This document shows positions 54,798 through 64,000 of a stretch of DNA of 64,000 nt, one piece after another. How positions within the stretch are numbered: the stretch's first letter is position 1; each line of letters opens with the position of its first letter. Source of the DNA: CAYLMG01 sp964493425 (lineage in GTDB: Bacteria; Planctomycetota; Phycisphaerae; Sedimentisphaerales; Anaerobacaceae). The stretch lies in contig CAZBMW010000003.1 in assembly GCA_964493425.1 (NCBI GenBank), positions 1 to 64,000 of the forward strand, written 5' to 3'. The notes under the pieces are model-generated. The model was not told the DNA's origin. It did no database searches and saw only the letters and a program-made list of their open reading frames with translations. Both the position numbers and the translations under genes were made by a program.

Positions 54798-55535
54798 TTA
54801 GTTTTCACCAGAGCTGTCAAGCACAAGAATACGCGTACAGTTTGGGCAGCGAATAATATCGTCTTTGCCCATTAGCAAATTTACGGATTCCGCTGTGATA
54901 CCCATAAAGCAGCCTCCACAGGTATAGCCGGTTGTTTTTCCCTGCTGGCTTTGAACTGTTGCCAGTGCCTCGCCATCGTATGTCTCCGCGACCCGCTTGA
55001 AAATCTGAAGTTGTTTGGGCGGTATTGCCTGCGCCTCCTTGTCCCACTTTGCCTGAATTTCCTCGATTTCAGCTTCGTATTTGGCGGCAAGCTGTTCCGA
55101 TTCTTTGCGGTTTTGCTCGAGTATTGTTTTTTGCTCGTCTATCTGCTCTTTAATCTTATCACATTCAGCTTCATCAGCCTCGATATCCTTCATCAGTTCA
55201 AGCACCTGGCTTTCCAGCTTGGAGTTGTCTGCTTTTGTTGTGTTTAGTTGTGTGAGCACTGCTGCATATTCTTTGTTTGTTTTAGCTGTGTTCAGAGAGG
55301 CTCTTAGTTTGCTGACCTCTTCATCTCTGCTCCTGAGCTCAAGCTCGAGCCGGTCGCACTGGACTTTGGTTAATTGGATTTCTTCTTTCTTGGCTTCGAA
55401 GGCGCTCTGGAAGCTTCTGATTTGGTTTTCTTGGATGACAACTTTTCTTCTGCATCTTGTGAGTTTTGCTTTTGCAGCCCGCAGTTGATTTTCAACACTT
55501 TGTAGTTTTATCAACCCATTTAATACAGGTCCCAT
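54798..55535 (-). CDS. C4-type zinc-ribbon coiled-coil protein (DUF164/CT398-like)
   Basis: 245 residues. A long coiled coil (~10-175) precedes a C-terminal zinc ribbon with CGGCFMGI and CPNCTRILV. The family is often next to RNase HI genes (for example Rv2229c beside Rv2228c in mycobacteria), as it is here. Function unknown; a nucleic-acid link is inferred from this conserved neighbourhood. Confidence 0.85.
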   Translation of the reverse strand: MGPVLNGLIKLQSVENQLRAAKAKLTRCRRKVVIQENQIRSFQSAFEAKKEEIQLTKVQCDRLELELRSRDEEVSKLRASLNTAKTNKEYAAVLTQLNTTKADNSKLESQVLELMKDIEADEAECDKIKEQIDEQKTILEQNRKESEQLAAKYEAEIEEIQAKWDKEAQAIPPKQLQIFKRVAETYDGEALATVQSQQGKTTGYTCGGCFMGITAESVNLLMGKDDIIRCPNCTRILVLDSSGEN

Positions 55536-55768
55536 TTATACTCCTTTTGTGCCGATTCTAACAGCTTCGAGCACTGCAGTATATCAACTATTTTTGTAGC
55601 CCGCAACCTAAAATTTTATTTTTTTAGCTCTATGCGCTATGGTTTTTTAATTTGTGCAAAAATGCTGGCTAAAAGTCGGATTGCTTTGTATAATGATTAT
55701 GACTTAACGGCAGTTGGCTGTGAGCATTGTTGTCAATCTTACGATAAATACAGAAAGGCGGATTAGTT

Positions 55769-56038
55769 ATGTGCGAGCATTGTGGTTGCGGACAAACAGA
55801 GGGTGAGCAGAATTTCGAGGATAAAGTCAGGGCTGTTATAGATGCGGTCAGGCCTAACCTGCAAAGTCATGGTGGCGACATAGAGCTTGTAAGTGTTGAG
55901 AAGGATTGCACCGTAAAAGTCCGTTTGCAGGGTGCCTGTAGCGGCTGTCCGGGTGCTGCAATGACACTTAAGATGGGTATCGAACGTCTATTGAGAGAAA
56001 AAGTGCCTGAGGTAAAAGAGGTTATAGCGGTAGGTTAG
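55769..56038 (+). CDS. NifU-like C-terminal domain iron-sulfur scaffold protein
   Basis: 89 residues. VIDAVRPNLQSHGGDIELVS and the CSGCPGAAMTLKMGIERLL block with its C-x-x-C are diagnostic of the NifU C-terminal domain, which holds Fe-S clusters for transfer. An extra N-terminal CEHCGCG cluster motif is present. TATAAT at 55689-55694 may be its -10 element. Confidence 0.92.
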   Translation: MCEHCGCGQTEGEQNFEDKVRAVIDAVRPNLQSHGGDIELVSVEKDCTVKVRLQGACSGCPGAAMTLKMGIERLLREKVPEVKEVIAVG

Positions 56039-56048
56039 TTTACGCGGT

Positions 56049-57110
56049 TTATTTTAAGGATTCGATCATTTTTTTTCGTGATGGTTTTTCTATTACAGTT
56101 TTATCCGTGATGAGCGCTGTTATAAAACCCGCGGGGGTGACATCAAAGGCGGGATTGTAAACCGTTGCATTTCTGGGCGTGATTATTTTCCCACGAAGCC
56201 TTCTTATTTCCTTGGCATCTCTTTGTTCGATGGGTATCTCGGCACCGGTTTTTATGGTCAAATCGAAGGTGCTTGTCGGTGCAGCGATGTAGAAGGCAAT
56301 ATTATGTTGCCTGGCGAGGATACTGAGGCTGTAGGTTCCTATCTTGTTTGCTGTGTCACCATTTGCCGCGATTCTGTCCGCGCCCGTTATGACGGCGTTT
56401 ATTTTGCCCTGCTTCATCAGCCAGCCTGCCATATTATCGCATATTACTATTGTTTTTATGCCGGCCTGTTTTAATTCCCACGCGGTTAATCGAGCGCCCT
56501 GAAGTAAAGGCCTGGTCTCATCGACGTAGACGGTAAATCTCTTGCCTTTTCTGTGTGCCTGGTACAAAACAGACAGTGCAGTACCTTCTCCGGCAGTCGC
56601 GAGGGCGCCGGCGTTGCAGTGCGTCAGGATACCAGCGCCGTTTTTTATAAATTTTTGGCCATTTTCGCCAATACGTCGGCACATATCGACGTCTTCTTGA
56701 TATATGTTGTTGGCTTCTTTGAAGATGATTTTCTTAAGCTGATAAATATTTGCTTTTGGATTTTTAGTGATAAAATTGTTTGCCTTTTTTTCTATTCTTT
56801 CCAGTGCCCAGAACAAATTCACTGCTGTTGGTCGCGCTGTTGAGAGGTATTTGCACTGCTTGCTTAGCTGTGAGAATGCTTTTTGAAGTTCGGTATTTTT
56901 ACCTGTTTTTTTCAGTGACAGGACGGCTGCGTAAGCGGCGGCAACCCCTATGGCCGGTGCTCCGCGTACAGCAAGGCTTTTAATCGCTTTGTAAATACTA
57001 TCGACGCTCGTACATTTTATCTTTATCAGCCGGCCGGGCAGCTTCCTCTGGTCGATAATCTCCAGAAAGCCGTTGCTGTCACCTTTCCATTTCAGTGCAG
57101 AGGCAATCAT
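56049..57110 (-). CDS. mtnA: S-methyl-5-thioribose-1-phosphate isomerase
   Basis: 353 residues; methionine salvage enzyme that isomerises methylthioribose 1-phosphate to the ribulose form. Catalytic Cys is in GILTHCNAGALATAGEGTAL and Asp in VITGADRIAANGDTANKIGT. SVDSIYKAIKSLAVRGAPAIG near the N-terminus is also typical. No other salvage gene is in the window. It precedes uvrA's 3' end on the minus strand. Confidence 0.95.
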   Translation of the reverse strand: MIASALKWKGDSNGFLEIIDQRKLPGRLIKIKCTSVDSIYKAIKSLAVRGAPAIGVAAAYAAVLSLKKTGKNTELQKAFSQLSKQCKYLSTARPTAVNLFWALERIEKKANNFITKNPKANIYQLKKIIFKEANNIYQEDVDMCRRIGENGQKFIKNGAGILTHCNAGALATAGEGTALSVLYQAHRKGKRFTVYVDETRPLLQGARLTAWELKQAGIKTIVICDNMAGWLMKQGKINAVITGADRIAANGDTANKIGTYSLSILARQHNIAFYIAAPTSTFDLTIKTGAEIPIEQRDAKEIRRLRGKIITPRNATVYNPAFDVTPAGFITALITDKTVIEKPSRKKMIESLK

Positions 57111-57128
57111 AAATTTTTACCCGATAGA

Positions 57129-59999
57129 TTATAGGTTGTTTAATTTTGTTTTCAGGTATTTAGCAGTATAGCTTTTTTTGTTTTTTATAATTTCCTCAGG
57201 TGCTCCTGCGATAACGACTCGTCCGCCGGCATCGCCGCCTTCGGGGCCGAGGTCTATTATATAGTCTGCTATTTTGATAACGTCAAGGTTATGTTCGATT
57301 ACGATGACTGTGTTGCCCATATCGGTAAGCCGCTGAAGCACGCCTAAAAGGTTGTCGATGTCGGCGAAGTGCAAACCGGTCGTTGGCTCATCGAGTATGT
57401 AAAGGGTATGTCCTGTTGCGGCTTTTCCGAGTTCGGCGGCGAGTTTTACTCTTTGTGCCTCTCCTCCCGACAGAGTTGTAGAGGCTTGCCCGAGCTGCAT
57501 ATATCCGAGTCCGACGTCGTTTAGTGTTCTTAGCAGCCGCATGATTGTCGGGAAGTTCTGGAAAAATTTTAGTGCTTCGTCTATTCTCATATCAAGTATG
57601 TCAGCGATATTTTTGCCCTTGTAAGTAACCTGCAGTGTCTCGGGATTATATCTTTTACCTTTACACTGCTGGCAGGTAACATAGACGTCGGGCAAAAAGT
57701 GCATTTCGATTTTTATGGTGCCCTGCCCTCTGCAGTGCTCACAGCGGCCGCCTTTGACGTTAAAACTGAATCTGCCTGCCTTGTAACCGCGGATTTTTGC
57801 TTCTCTTGTCATCGAAAACAGTTTTCTTATCAAGTCAAATACGCCGGTATAGGTCGCCGGATTGCTCCTGGGGGTCTTTCCGATTGGCGACTGGTCGATT
57901 TCAATCACCTTGTCGATATTGGAGGCTCCGATGATTGTTTTATGTTTGCCGGGTTTTTCGCGGGATTCGTACAGCCGACGTTTCAGTGCCCTTAGCAGAA
58001 CCTGATTTACCAGAGTGCTTTTGCCCGAGCCCGAAACTCCTGTAACACAGATAAATACTCCGATGGGAAATTTGACGTCGATATTTTTGAGATTGTTTTC
58101 CGCGGCGGCTTTTACTTCTATGTATCTTTTCATATCGGGCTTTCGTCTCTGGGAAGGCAGCTCGATTTTTTCCTTGCCGCTCAGATATCGGCCTGTAAGC
58201 GATTTTCTGCAGGAGTAGATTTTTTTATAGTTTCCCTGAACGACTATTTCTCCGCCGTGCGCGCCTGCAGCCGGGCCAATGTCGATAATATGGTCTGCGC
58301 TTTTTATAATGTCCTCATCGTGTTCGACGACGATGACTGTGTTTCCGATTCTTGTCAGCCGCCGCAGGATGCCGAGAAGTCTGTCGTTGTCTCGTTTATG
58401 CAGCCCGATTGTAGGCTCATCGAGGACATAGCAGACTCCTACCAGACCGCTGCCGACCTGTGTGGCTAATCGGATTCTCTGGGCTTCACCACCGGCGAGA
58501 GTGCTGCTTCTTCTGTCGAGCGTTAAATACCCCAGGCCGACATCGACCATAAATTTCAGTCTGGCTTTTATCTCCTTTAGTATCTGTGTCGCGATTATCG
58601 TTCTTTCACTGTCGAGCCGCAGCTCGTTAAAGAAAATCTGTGCCTGTTCGATACTCATCGCGGTTAATTGATGGATATTTTTGCCGCCCACTGTTACCGC
58701 GACAGCCTCAGGCCGCAGTCTCGCTCCACCGCAGCTTCTGCAGCTCTGTTCTGAAAGATAGCTGTGCAGCCTTGCCTTGACGAACTCACTTGTGGTTGTT
58801 TTCCATCGTCGGGTTAGGTTTGGTATAACACCTTCGAATGAAAAGCCGTATTTTCTTCTGTCGGCAGCCGTTGTTCCGTACATCAGGATTCGTTTTATAT
58901 CCTGGCTAACTCGTTCGAAGGGCGCGGCTTTACTGATGCCGACGTATTTACAGAATCTTTTTATCAGCCGGTTATAGAAGATATTCATTCTTTTACCGCC
59001 TTTTCTCCAGGCGGTGATTGCACCGTTTTCAAGTGAGACTGTTTTATCCGGCACAATCAAATCGACGTCGAATTCGAGTATCGTCCCCAGACCATCGCAG
59101 CTTTTGCACGCACCGTACGGGCTATTAAAACTGAACAGCCGTGGCGACATCTCTTCAAGACAGGCCTGCGGGTGCTTCGGGCAGGCAAACTTTTCGCTAT
59201 AGATAATTTCTTGCCAAATTGCTTCGGTGTTGTCTTCCGTTTGACTTTTTTGTTCATCCGGTGTTTGTATCAGTGCGAGAAGGATACCGTCAGCCAATTT
59301 CAGGGCCGTTTCTACAGAATCCGCAAGCCTGACGCTCTGGCTTTGTTTGTCGCTTTTTATAATCAGTCTGTCAACGACGGCGGCAATGTCGTGTTTTTTA
59401 TTTTTGCTCAGCATTGGGACATTTTTGACATCATAGATTTTCCCGTCAACACGTACACGAACAAAGCCTTCTCGCTGAATGTTTGCGAGGATTTCTTTGT
59501 GCTCGCCTTTTTTACCGCGGACAAGAGGGGCGCATATCTGGATTTTCGTCCCTTCCGGCTGGCTGAGCAGCGACTCTACTATCTGCGTTGGATGCTGGCT
59601 TGTGATTTCTTTTCCGCAGACCCAGCAGTGCGGCTGGCCAACCCGGGCAAAGAGCAGCCGGAAGTAGTCATAGATTTCTGTCGTTGTTGCTACTGTTGAA
59701 CGCGGATTTGAACCTGCACTGCGCTGCTCGATGGCAATGGTAGGCGGCAGGCCGGTAATATTGCCGACAGCCGGTTTCTGCATCTGTTCGAGGAACTGTC
59801 GGGCATAAGCGCTGAGCGACTCCACGTATTTTCTTCTGCCCTCGGCATAAATTGTATCGAAGGCCAGCGAGCTTTTGCCTGAGCCGCTTATGCCTGTGAT
59901 TACGACCAGTTTATCACGAGGTATGCTCAGGTTAATGTTCTTGAGGTTGTGCTCGGCTGCGCCTGTGATTTGAATGGATTTTTCTGCTTGTTTCGCCAT
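57129..59999 (-). CDS. uvrA: Excinuclease ABC subunit A
   Basis: 956-residue DNA damage sensor of nucleotide excision repair. Two ABC ATPase modules with Walker A ITGISGSGKSSLAF and VTGVSGSGKSTLVN; signature LAGGEAQRIRLA and LSGGEAQRVKLA; zinc finger GRCEHCRGQGTIKIEM then CQQCKGKRY. I chose the ATG at 59999; the frame's TTG at 60014 adds five residues. There is no strong Shine-Dalgarno. Confidence 0.97.
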   Translation of the reverse strand: MAKQAEKSIQITGAAEHNLKNINLSIPRDKLVVITGISGSGKSSLAFDTIYAEGRRKYVESLSAYARQFLEQMQKPAVGNITGLPPTIAIEQRSAGSNPRSTVATTTEIYDYFRLLFARVGQPHCWVCGKEITSQHPTQIVESLLSQPEGTKIQICAPLVRGKKGEHKEILANIQREGFVRVRVDGKIYDVKNVPMLSKNKKHDIAAVVDRLIIKSDKQSQSVRLADSVETALKLADGILLALIQTPDEQKSQTEDNTEAIWQEIIYSEKFACPKHPQACLEEMSPRLFSFNSPYGACKSCDGLGTILEFDVDLIVPDKTVSLENGAITAWRKGGKRMNIFYNRLIKRFCKYVGISKAAPFERVSQDIKRILMYGTTAADRRKYGFSFEGVIPNLTRRWKTTTSEFVKARLHSYLSEQSCRSCGGARLRPEAVAVTVGGKNIHQLTAMSIEQAQIFFNELRLDSERTIIATQILKEIKARLKFMVDVGLGYLTLDRRSSTLAGGEAQRIRLATQVGSGLVGVCYVLDEPTIGLHKRDNDRLLGILRRLTRIGNTVIVVEHDEDIIKSADHIIDIGPAAGAHGGEIVVQGNYKKIYSCRKSLTGRYLSGKEKIELPSQRRKPDMKRYIEVKAAAENNLKNIDVKFPIGVFICVTGVSGSGKSTLVNQVLLRALKRRLYESREKPGKHKTIIGASNIDKVIEIDQSPIGKTPRSNPATYTGVFDLIRKLFSMTREAKIRGYKAGRFSFNVKGGRCEHCRGQGTIKIEMHFLPDVYVTCQQCKGKRYNPETLQVTYKGKNIADILDMRIDEALKFFQNFPTIMRLLRTLNDVGLGYMQLGQASTTLSGGEAQRVKLAAELGKAATGHTLYILDEPTTGLHFADIDNLLGVLQRLTDMGNTVIVIEHNLDVIKIADYIIDLGPEGGDAGGRVVIAGAPEEIIKNKKSYTAKYLKTKLNNL

Positions 60000-60186
60000 A
60001 TGCGTCTTAAACAACCAATGTACTGCTTATATGAATTTTCATAGTAATCCAAACTCAGTATTGTAACGAAATTCCTTTGGAATGTAAAGACCGAGAAAAT
60101 TTCGTTTTATTTATTTTGTTCGCTGGTTTTATCTTTTATGAATTGTTACAATCAAGGCCACCGAATAATGTGTCGGCAGGGCTGCA

Positions 60187-60900
60187 ATGCACACAAAGCA
60201 TTTACATAGCTGGGATTTGAATTATAAACAGGCGATTGACCTGCAAAATCAGCTTGCCGCCAGGGTCCGCTTTATACCGCTCGGAAACAAGCCCGAAATT
60301 GTAGCCGGCCTCGATTGTGCCATAAGTAAAGACAACCAGGACATTATAGCCGCCGTTGTAGTATTAAAAGCCTCAAGTGCACAATCCTGTCTTTGGGGCC
60401 CTGAAGGGCAATCCGGTTTTGAAATTATCGAAAGCGCAAGCTCGATTCAAAAAATCAGCTTTCCCTATATCCCGGGCCTGCTCTCTTTTCGTGAAGCGCC
60501 TGCCTGCCTTGCCGCCGTCGAAAAATTAAGAACGGAACCTGACTTGTTTATCACTGACGGCCAGGGCATAGCACATCCCCGTCGGCTCGGCCTTGCGGCA
60601 CATCTTGGCCTGTTCTTTGATAGGCCCACTATCGGCTGTGCAAAAAGCAGACTTACCGGCAGTTTTAAAGAACCCCCTATTAAAAAGGCAAGTTTTAGCC
60701 TCTTGACCGATAAGGGACAAACTATTGGAGCGGTAGTAAGAACAAGAATGAATGTCAAACCGGTCTTTATTTCAGTCGGACATAAATGCACGCTTGAGGA
60801 TGCCATAGATGTCACTCTGGCCTGTACGACAAAATATAGATTACCCGAACCAACGCGGCTTGCGCATCAGCTTGTAAGCAAATTGAAGTTGAAAAGCTAA
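60187..60900 (+). CDS. nfi: Endonuclease V
   Basis: 237 residues; cuts DNA near deoxyinosine (and RNA at inosine). VAGLDCAISKD carries the first catalytic Asp. FPYIPGLLSFREAPACL and DLFITDGQGIAHPRRLGLA (second Asp) and TIGCAKSRLTG are conserved. It is convergent with the cyclophilin gene and the two stop codons overlap by two bases. Confidence 0.95.
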   Translation: MHTKHLHSWDLNYKQAIDLQNQLAARVRFIPLGNKPEIVAGLDCAISKDNQDIIAAVVVLKASSAQSCLWGPEGQSGFEIIESASSIQKISFPYIPGLLSFREAPACLAAVEKLRTEPDLFITDGQGIAHPRRLGLAAHLGLFFDRPTIGCAKSRLTGSFKEPPIKKASFSLLTDKGQTIGAVVRTRMNVKPVFISVGHKCTLEDAIDVTLACTTKYRLPEPTRLAHQLVSKLKLKS

Positions 60901-61526
60901 TTTATGAGTTTTGCTGATTTTATTACGACCGGCTCGACAGGAACATCTCTCATCCCGTTTCGGATAGTTGTTTTCACATTTGCTATTTTGTCAACCACAT
61001 CAAGGCCTTCGATGACCTTTCCAAACACAGCATAGCCGGGATTGCGTCCTTCAACGAAATTAAGCGCATTATTATCAACCTGGTTGATATAAAACTGGCT
61101 TGTCGCACTGTTGGGATTAGGAGCTCTTGCCATTGCTATTGTCCCGCGGTTATTTTTTAAGCCGTTGGATGCCTCGTTAACGATGGGCGAATGTGTCGGT
61201 TTTCGCTGCATATCTGCTGTAAGACCGCCGCCCTGAATCATAAATTTGTTTATAACGCGGTGAAAAATTGTACCGTCATAAAAACCCTCTTCGACATATT
61301 GAAGGAAGTTCGCAACTGTTATCGGCGCTTTGTCTTCATCAAGCTCAATGACAATATCGCCCATTGTTGTTTCTAATTTGACCTTTTTAGGCCCTTCAGC
61401 TTTTTGGGCTTGTGTTTCATTCACTGTTTGAATTTCCTCCTTGCTTTTTGAAATCTCATTATTTTGGCAGCCGGTGGTTAGAAGTATTGCAGCACATAAA
61501 GGGCAAATGTGAAACTGTTTAAACAT
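60897..61526 (-). CDS. Lipoprotein cyclophilin-type peptidyl-prolyl isomerase
   Basis: 209 residues. A lipoprotein signal (FHICPLCAAILLTTGC) precedes the cyclophilin fold: TTMGDIVIELDEDKAPITVA, FYDGTIFHRVINKFMIQGG and ATSQFYINQVDN. It is probably an envelope-facing folding helper. AGGAG lies 8 bases before the ATG at 61526; the ATG at 61535 is one base after it and too close. Confidence 0.93.
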   Translation of the reverse strand: MFKQFHICPLCAAILLTTGCQNNEISKSKEEIQTVNETQAQKAEGPKKVKLETTMGDIVIELDEDKAPITVANFLQYVEEGFYDGTIFHRVINKFMIQGGGLTADMQRKPTHSPIVNEASNGLKNNRGTIAMARAPNPNSATSQFYINQVDNNALNFVEGRNPGYAVFGKVIEGLDVVDKIANVKTTIRNGMRDVPVEPVVIKSAKLIN

Positions 61527-61608
61527 AAAGCACATCTCCTGAATAGCATGTTCTCAATTATTATCACACATGCCGCAAGTATAACACGAGCCGAGTTGTG
61601 CTGCAATC

Positions 61609-62280
61609 TTATATTGCTTCGATATCGGCACACAGAATCAAAAATACCGCGGAATTCTCATCCTGCACGGAACCGGCGATTGCGGGCTTTCCGGCTTCAA
61701 GTGTAATCACTCCATTCCAGTCACGAGACATTCTGTCAGCAGGTTCGTTTGGTTCGGTTGTGGTTGTGATAAAACCTTGCTGATTGAAACTGTACTCAGT
61801 TCTTATCTTATCTTCAGTATTTATGTAGACTCTTGTATGAAATGTTATGTCCGTGGCGAATTCACTCGAAGGCTGTCTTGGACGGCGTCTCGCGGTAGTT
61901 GGGCTGGTGCGGGCGGCGGGACGTGCCTGTTGTCTGCTTCTTATGAGCCTTTGGCGCATTTCGCCGGTTTCTTTATTTCTGACGGCAATTTTTGCACCTG
62001 CGATTACCTGCCCGTTATCCTCGTCACCAAGACAATTTAAGATGTGCTTGATTGATACGGAATTTGGCTTTTGGCCTATCGGGCTGACACCTGAATCGTA
62101 AAGGGCCTCGAGGTCGGCCTCCACAACAAAAGCTTCTACCAGAATTCTTGCATTCTGGTATTGCTCTGCGAGGCTTTTAACGTTGCCGGTATCACCTTTT
62201 TCATCCGCTCCGCCGAAAAGTAACGGCGCCAGCAGGGCTAACATAATAAAAGTTAAGATACATTTGGAAAACTTTGTCAT
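61609..62280 (-). CDS. Secreted protein of unknown function
   Basis: 223 residues with a signal peptide (FIMLALLAPLLFGGA) and a middle Arg/Pro/Thr-rich stretch (RPAARTSPTTARRRPRQPS). The C-terminal ITLEAGKPAIAGSVQDENSA resembles short segments of secretin-type proteins, but the homology is not certain. No enzyme motif seen. Confidence 0.5.
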   Translation of the reverse strand: MTKFSKCILTFIMLALLAPLLFGGADEKGDTGNVKSLAEQYQNARILVEAFVVEADLEALYDSGVSPIGQKPNSVSIKHILNCLGDEDNGQVIAGAKIAVRNKETGEMRQRLIRSRQQARPAARTSPTTARRRPRQPSSEFATDITFHTRVYINTEDKIRTEYSFNQQGFITTTTEPNEPADRMSRDWNGVITLEAGKPAIAGSVQDENSAVFLILCADIEAI

Positions 62281-62401
62281 GATTGGTCTCCTTGAATTTT
62301 CTTATTATGTGGGCCCGTTTTCTTAACAGACAAATAAGAACGGATTAAGTTCCGAAAAAAATTGGAAATTTTTTAAGATGGCTGAAATCGATACCGGCGA
62401 T

Positions 62402-63406
62402 TTATTCCCACTTATGCTGGCTCATTGACTCGAGGATCATTTCTGCACACTGCATAGCCGCCAGTGCTTCTTCGGCGCTTACCTCCGGTGCGGTTGTTCT
62501 GCCAGCTGCGGCTTTGAGGAAAGAATCCTGTTCGAGCCGTAACGGTTCTTTGTCGTCGATGTCGAGCTTTTCAATCTTCAGCAAAGACGTCCAGTCTGTT
62601 GTGAGCAGACCAAATTTGCCTTTTTTCTTTAGCTCTCTGATTTTTTTGACCACGTCGATATTCTCGGCAGCTTTGATAATAGTGCCCGTTTTCTTGAAGT
62701 AATCCAGGCTCAGATACGCCTGCTTGCTGAATACCCTTACCTTCCTTTCGGTTTTCAGCGCCAATCTTGAAGCGGTAATGTTTGCGATGCAGCCGTTCTC
62801 AAAAACAATCCGTGCGTTGCATATATCCTCAGCCTCGTCAATTACGTTAACGCCCACCGCATTGACTTCTTTTACTTTGCTTCTCGCCAGTGAGAGAATG
62901 ATATCTATATCGTGAATCATCACATCGAGCACGACGCCGATATCTGTTGAGCGAAAAGGATATGGGCTGATGCGGGTGGACTCGATGAATTTCGGCTCGA
63001 TATCGAGCCGCTTTATCGCCTGCACAACCGGGTTGCAGCGTTCCGAATGTCCGACTGCTACCACACAGTTTTTTTCTTTTGCCAGTTCAGCGATTTGTTC
63101 ACCTTCTTCAACGCTCGCCGCGAGTGGTTTTTCTATCAGAACCGGTATCGAGTTTCCAATGAAAAGCTTTGCAAGCTCAAAATGCGCTATTGTAGGTGTT
63201 GCTATGGTTACGGCGTCGACCTTATCTAAAATTTCGGCAGGCTCCTTGAAAGCTGAGCATTTGTATTTTTTAGCAAGTTTCTTTGCCTTTTTGTAATCGG
63301 TATCAATTATTGCGGTTAGTTTGCTTTGTGCCAGGGACGCGTAAACTTTCGCGTGAATCTGTCCCATTTTGCCTGCGCCTATGACGGCGGTGCGTAATTT
63401 GTCCAT
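62402..63406 (-). CDS. Gfo/Idh/MocA-family oxidoreductase (possible UDP-GlcNAc 3-dehydrogenase)
   Basis: 334 residues. N-terminal Rossmann motif AVIGAGKMGQIHAKVY, then VLIEKPLAASVEEGEQIAEL with the catalytic Lys region, then a C-terminal substrate domain. It lies 33 bases after lpxA on the same strand. In Acidithiobacillus, GnnA of this family lies beside lpxA and oxidises UDP-GlcNAc for lipid A with 2,3-diamino sugars; that assignment is plausible here but a GnnB aminotransferase is not seen in the window. Confidence 0.85.
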   Translation of the reverse strand: MDKLRTAVIGAGKMGQIHAKVYASLAQSKLTAIIDTDYKKAKKLAKKYKCSAFKEPAEILDKVDAVTIATPTIAHFELAKLFIGNSIPVLIEKPLAASVEEGEQIAELAKEKNCVVAVGHSERCNPVVQAIKRLDIEPKFIESTRISPYPFRSTDIGVVLDVMIHDIDIILSLARSKVKEVNAVGVNVIDEAEDICNARIVFENGCIANITASRLALKTERKVRVFSKQAYLSLDYFKKTGTIIKAAENIDVVKKIRELKKKGKFGLLTTDWTSLLKIEKLDIDDKEPLRLEQDSFLKAAAGRTTAPEVSAEEALAAMQCAEMILESMSQHKWE

Positions 63407-63439
63407 AGTATCTTCTGCTATTAAAAGGATTTGCTCTTT

Positions 63440-64000
63440 TTAATCTCTGAACAGTTCGAGATATCTGCCGAAACGGTGCTTGCTGCTTTTTATTATTGCA
63501 TCGACCATTGCCCGGACGTTTTCGTCGAGATTATCTTCAGCGGCAAGCTCCTTGGCGTTTTCCAGCAAAGGCCTGCCGTTTCGGTATAGTTTTTTGTATG
63601 CGCCGCAGATATTTTCCTGCTGCTCTTCATTTAGTCCTGCCCTTTTCAGGCCGCGTTTGTTAATGCCTCGCACGAGTGGTGGATAGTGCCCGCTGACGAT
63701 AACAAAAGGCGGAATATCGTGGTTAATACCAGCCAGTCCCGCAGCGTAGCACCATTTCCCGACGGTGATAAACTGATGGAGCAATACCATTCCGCTGAAC
63801 CAGACGCCGGTCTCAATCTTGCAATGCCCGCTTATCTGAGAAAAATTACTCAGCACAAGGTTGTCCTCGAGAATACAATCATGTCCGATATGCACGCCTA
63901 CCATAATTAAGTTATTATTTCCTATTGTTGTGGATTTATCTGCGTGCATACTCGGGTGAATGGTTACCTGCTCACGTATGGTGTTTCCGTCACCTATGAT
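63440..64000 (-). CDS. lpxA: Acyl-[acyl-carrier-protein]--UDP-N-acetylglucosamine O-acyltransferase, N-terminus cut by window edge
   Basis: The frame continues open to base 64000, so 186 codons are visible and the start is missing. Hexapeptide left-handed helix repeats (IIGDGNTIREQVTIH, then MVGVHIGHDCILEDN with the catalytic His) are followed by the helical C-terminal part (GINKRGLKRAGLNEEQQENI). It adds the first acyl chain to UDP-GlcNAc in lipid A synthesis. Confidence 0.92.
   Translation of the reverse strand: MIGDGNTIREQVTIHPSMHADKSTTIGNNNLIMVGVHIGHDCILEDNLVLSNFSQISGHCKIETGVWFSGMVLLHQFITVGKWCYAAGLAGINHDIPPFVIVSGHYPPLVRGINKRGLKRAGLNEEQQENICGAYKKLYRNGRPLLENAKELAAEDNLDENVRAMVDAIIKSSKHRFGRYLELFRD

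Overview
The window looks like chromosomal DNA of a planctomycete, most likely of the Phycisphaerae/Sedimentisphaerales type. This is inferred from gene content, not from a marker search. Supporting signs are a PEP-CTERM secreted protein, pseudopilin-like proteins with a short terminal W-M block, DUF1844 and DUF4870 proteins, GH36 and GH127 glycosidases, a meso-DAP peptidoglycan pathway (MurE-MurF fusion plus MraY), lipid A synthesis (LpxA), and GlnRS beside GluRS. There are no rRNA or tRNA genes, no CRISPR array, no integrase and no insertion sequence that I can see. Both window edges cut a gene: GH36 on the left and lpxA on the right.

Layout. 1-9.7 kb (minus strand): GH36, alaS, recA, thpR, a PfkB kinase, gltX and an Asp-box lipoprotein. 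9.8-11.5 kb (plus): glnS. 11.5-16.9 kb (minus): smpB-DUF1844-trpC-TSUP, DUF4870, an ECF sigma/anti-sigma/YbjQ operon, and ASCH-HAD. 17-21.8 kb (plus): rmuC-SDR, a MauE-thioredoxin protein and recJ. 21.8-23.3 kb (minus): a transglutaminase-like protein. 23.5-28.6 kb (plus): murEF-mraY and argC. 28.6-41.1 kb is the accessory part. It holds a HEPN/MNT pair behind argC, a nitrilase, a PEP-CTERM protein, GH127, a C_GCAxxG_C_C protein, a lipoprotein, a GNAT-YoaP protein, an NSS transporter with its tiny MetS-like subunit, and a leader-controlled small ORF-GNAT-argJ unit. 42.3-47.2 kb (minus): an operon-like run polX-THEP1-SagB-Clp1 kinase-archaemetzincin. 48-64 kb: a GspG-domain fusion, clpC, an RNase HI-PurN fusion with its zinc-ribbon neighbour, nifU, mtnA, uvrA, nfi, a cyclophilin, a Gfo/Idh oxidoreductase and lpxA.

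The strongest unusual signals are these. (1) In two places a full-length gene is followed by accessory gene(s) and then by a second, partial copy of the host gene's 3' end: argC / HEPN-MNT / argC', and lipoprotein / GNAT-YoaP / lipoprotein'. (2) A leader at 38.94-39.20 kb has a promoter, a perfect Shine-Dalgarno with a two-codon ORF, and mutually exclusive terminator and antiterminator arms ahead of a Phe/Trp-rich 51-residue ORF and argJ. (3) An operon-like cluster combines three families better known from archaea and eukaryotes. (4) Several gene fusions occur: RNase HI-PurN, MurE-MurF, a secreted protein with a GspG domain, and MauE-thioredoxin.

Plus-strand promoters close to the sigma-70 consensus can be read before glnS, rmuC, the MauE-thioredoxin gene, recJ, murEF, the argJ leader and clpC, with spacers of 16 or 17 bases. 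Many real starts lie inside the longest reading frames. I moved starts where a Shine-Dalgarno decides, and say so in each entry.
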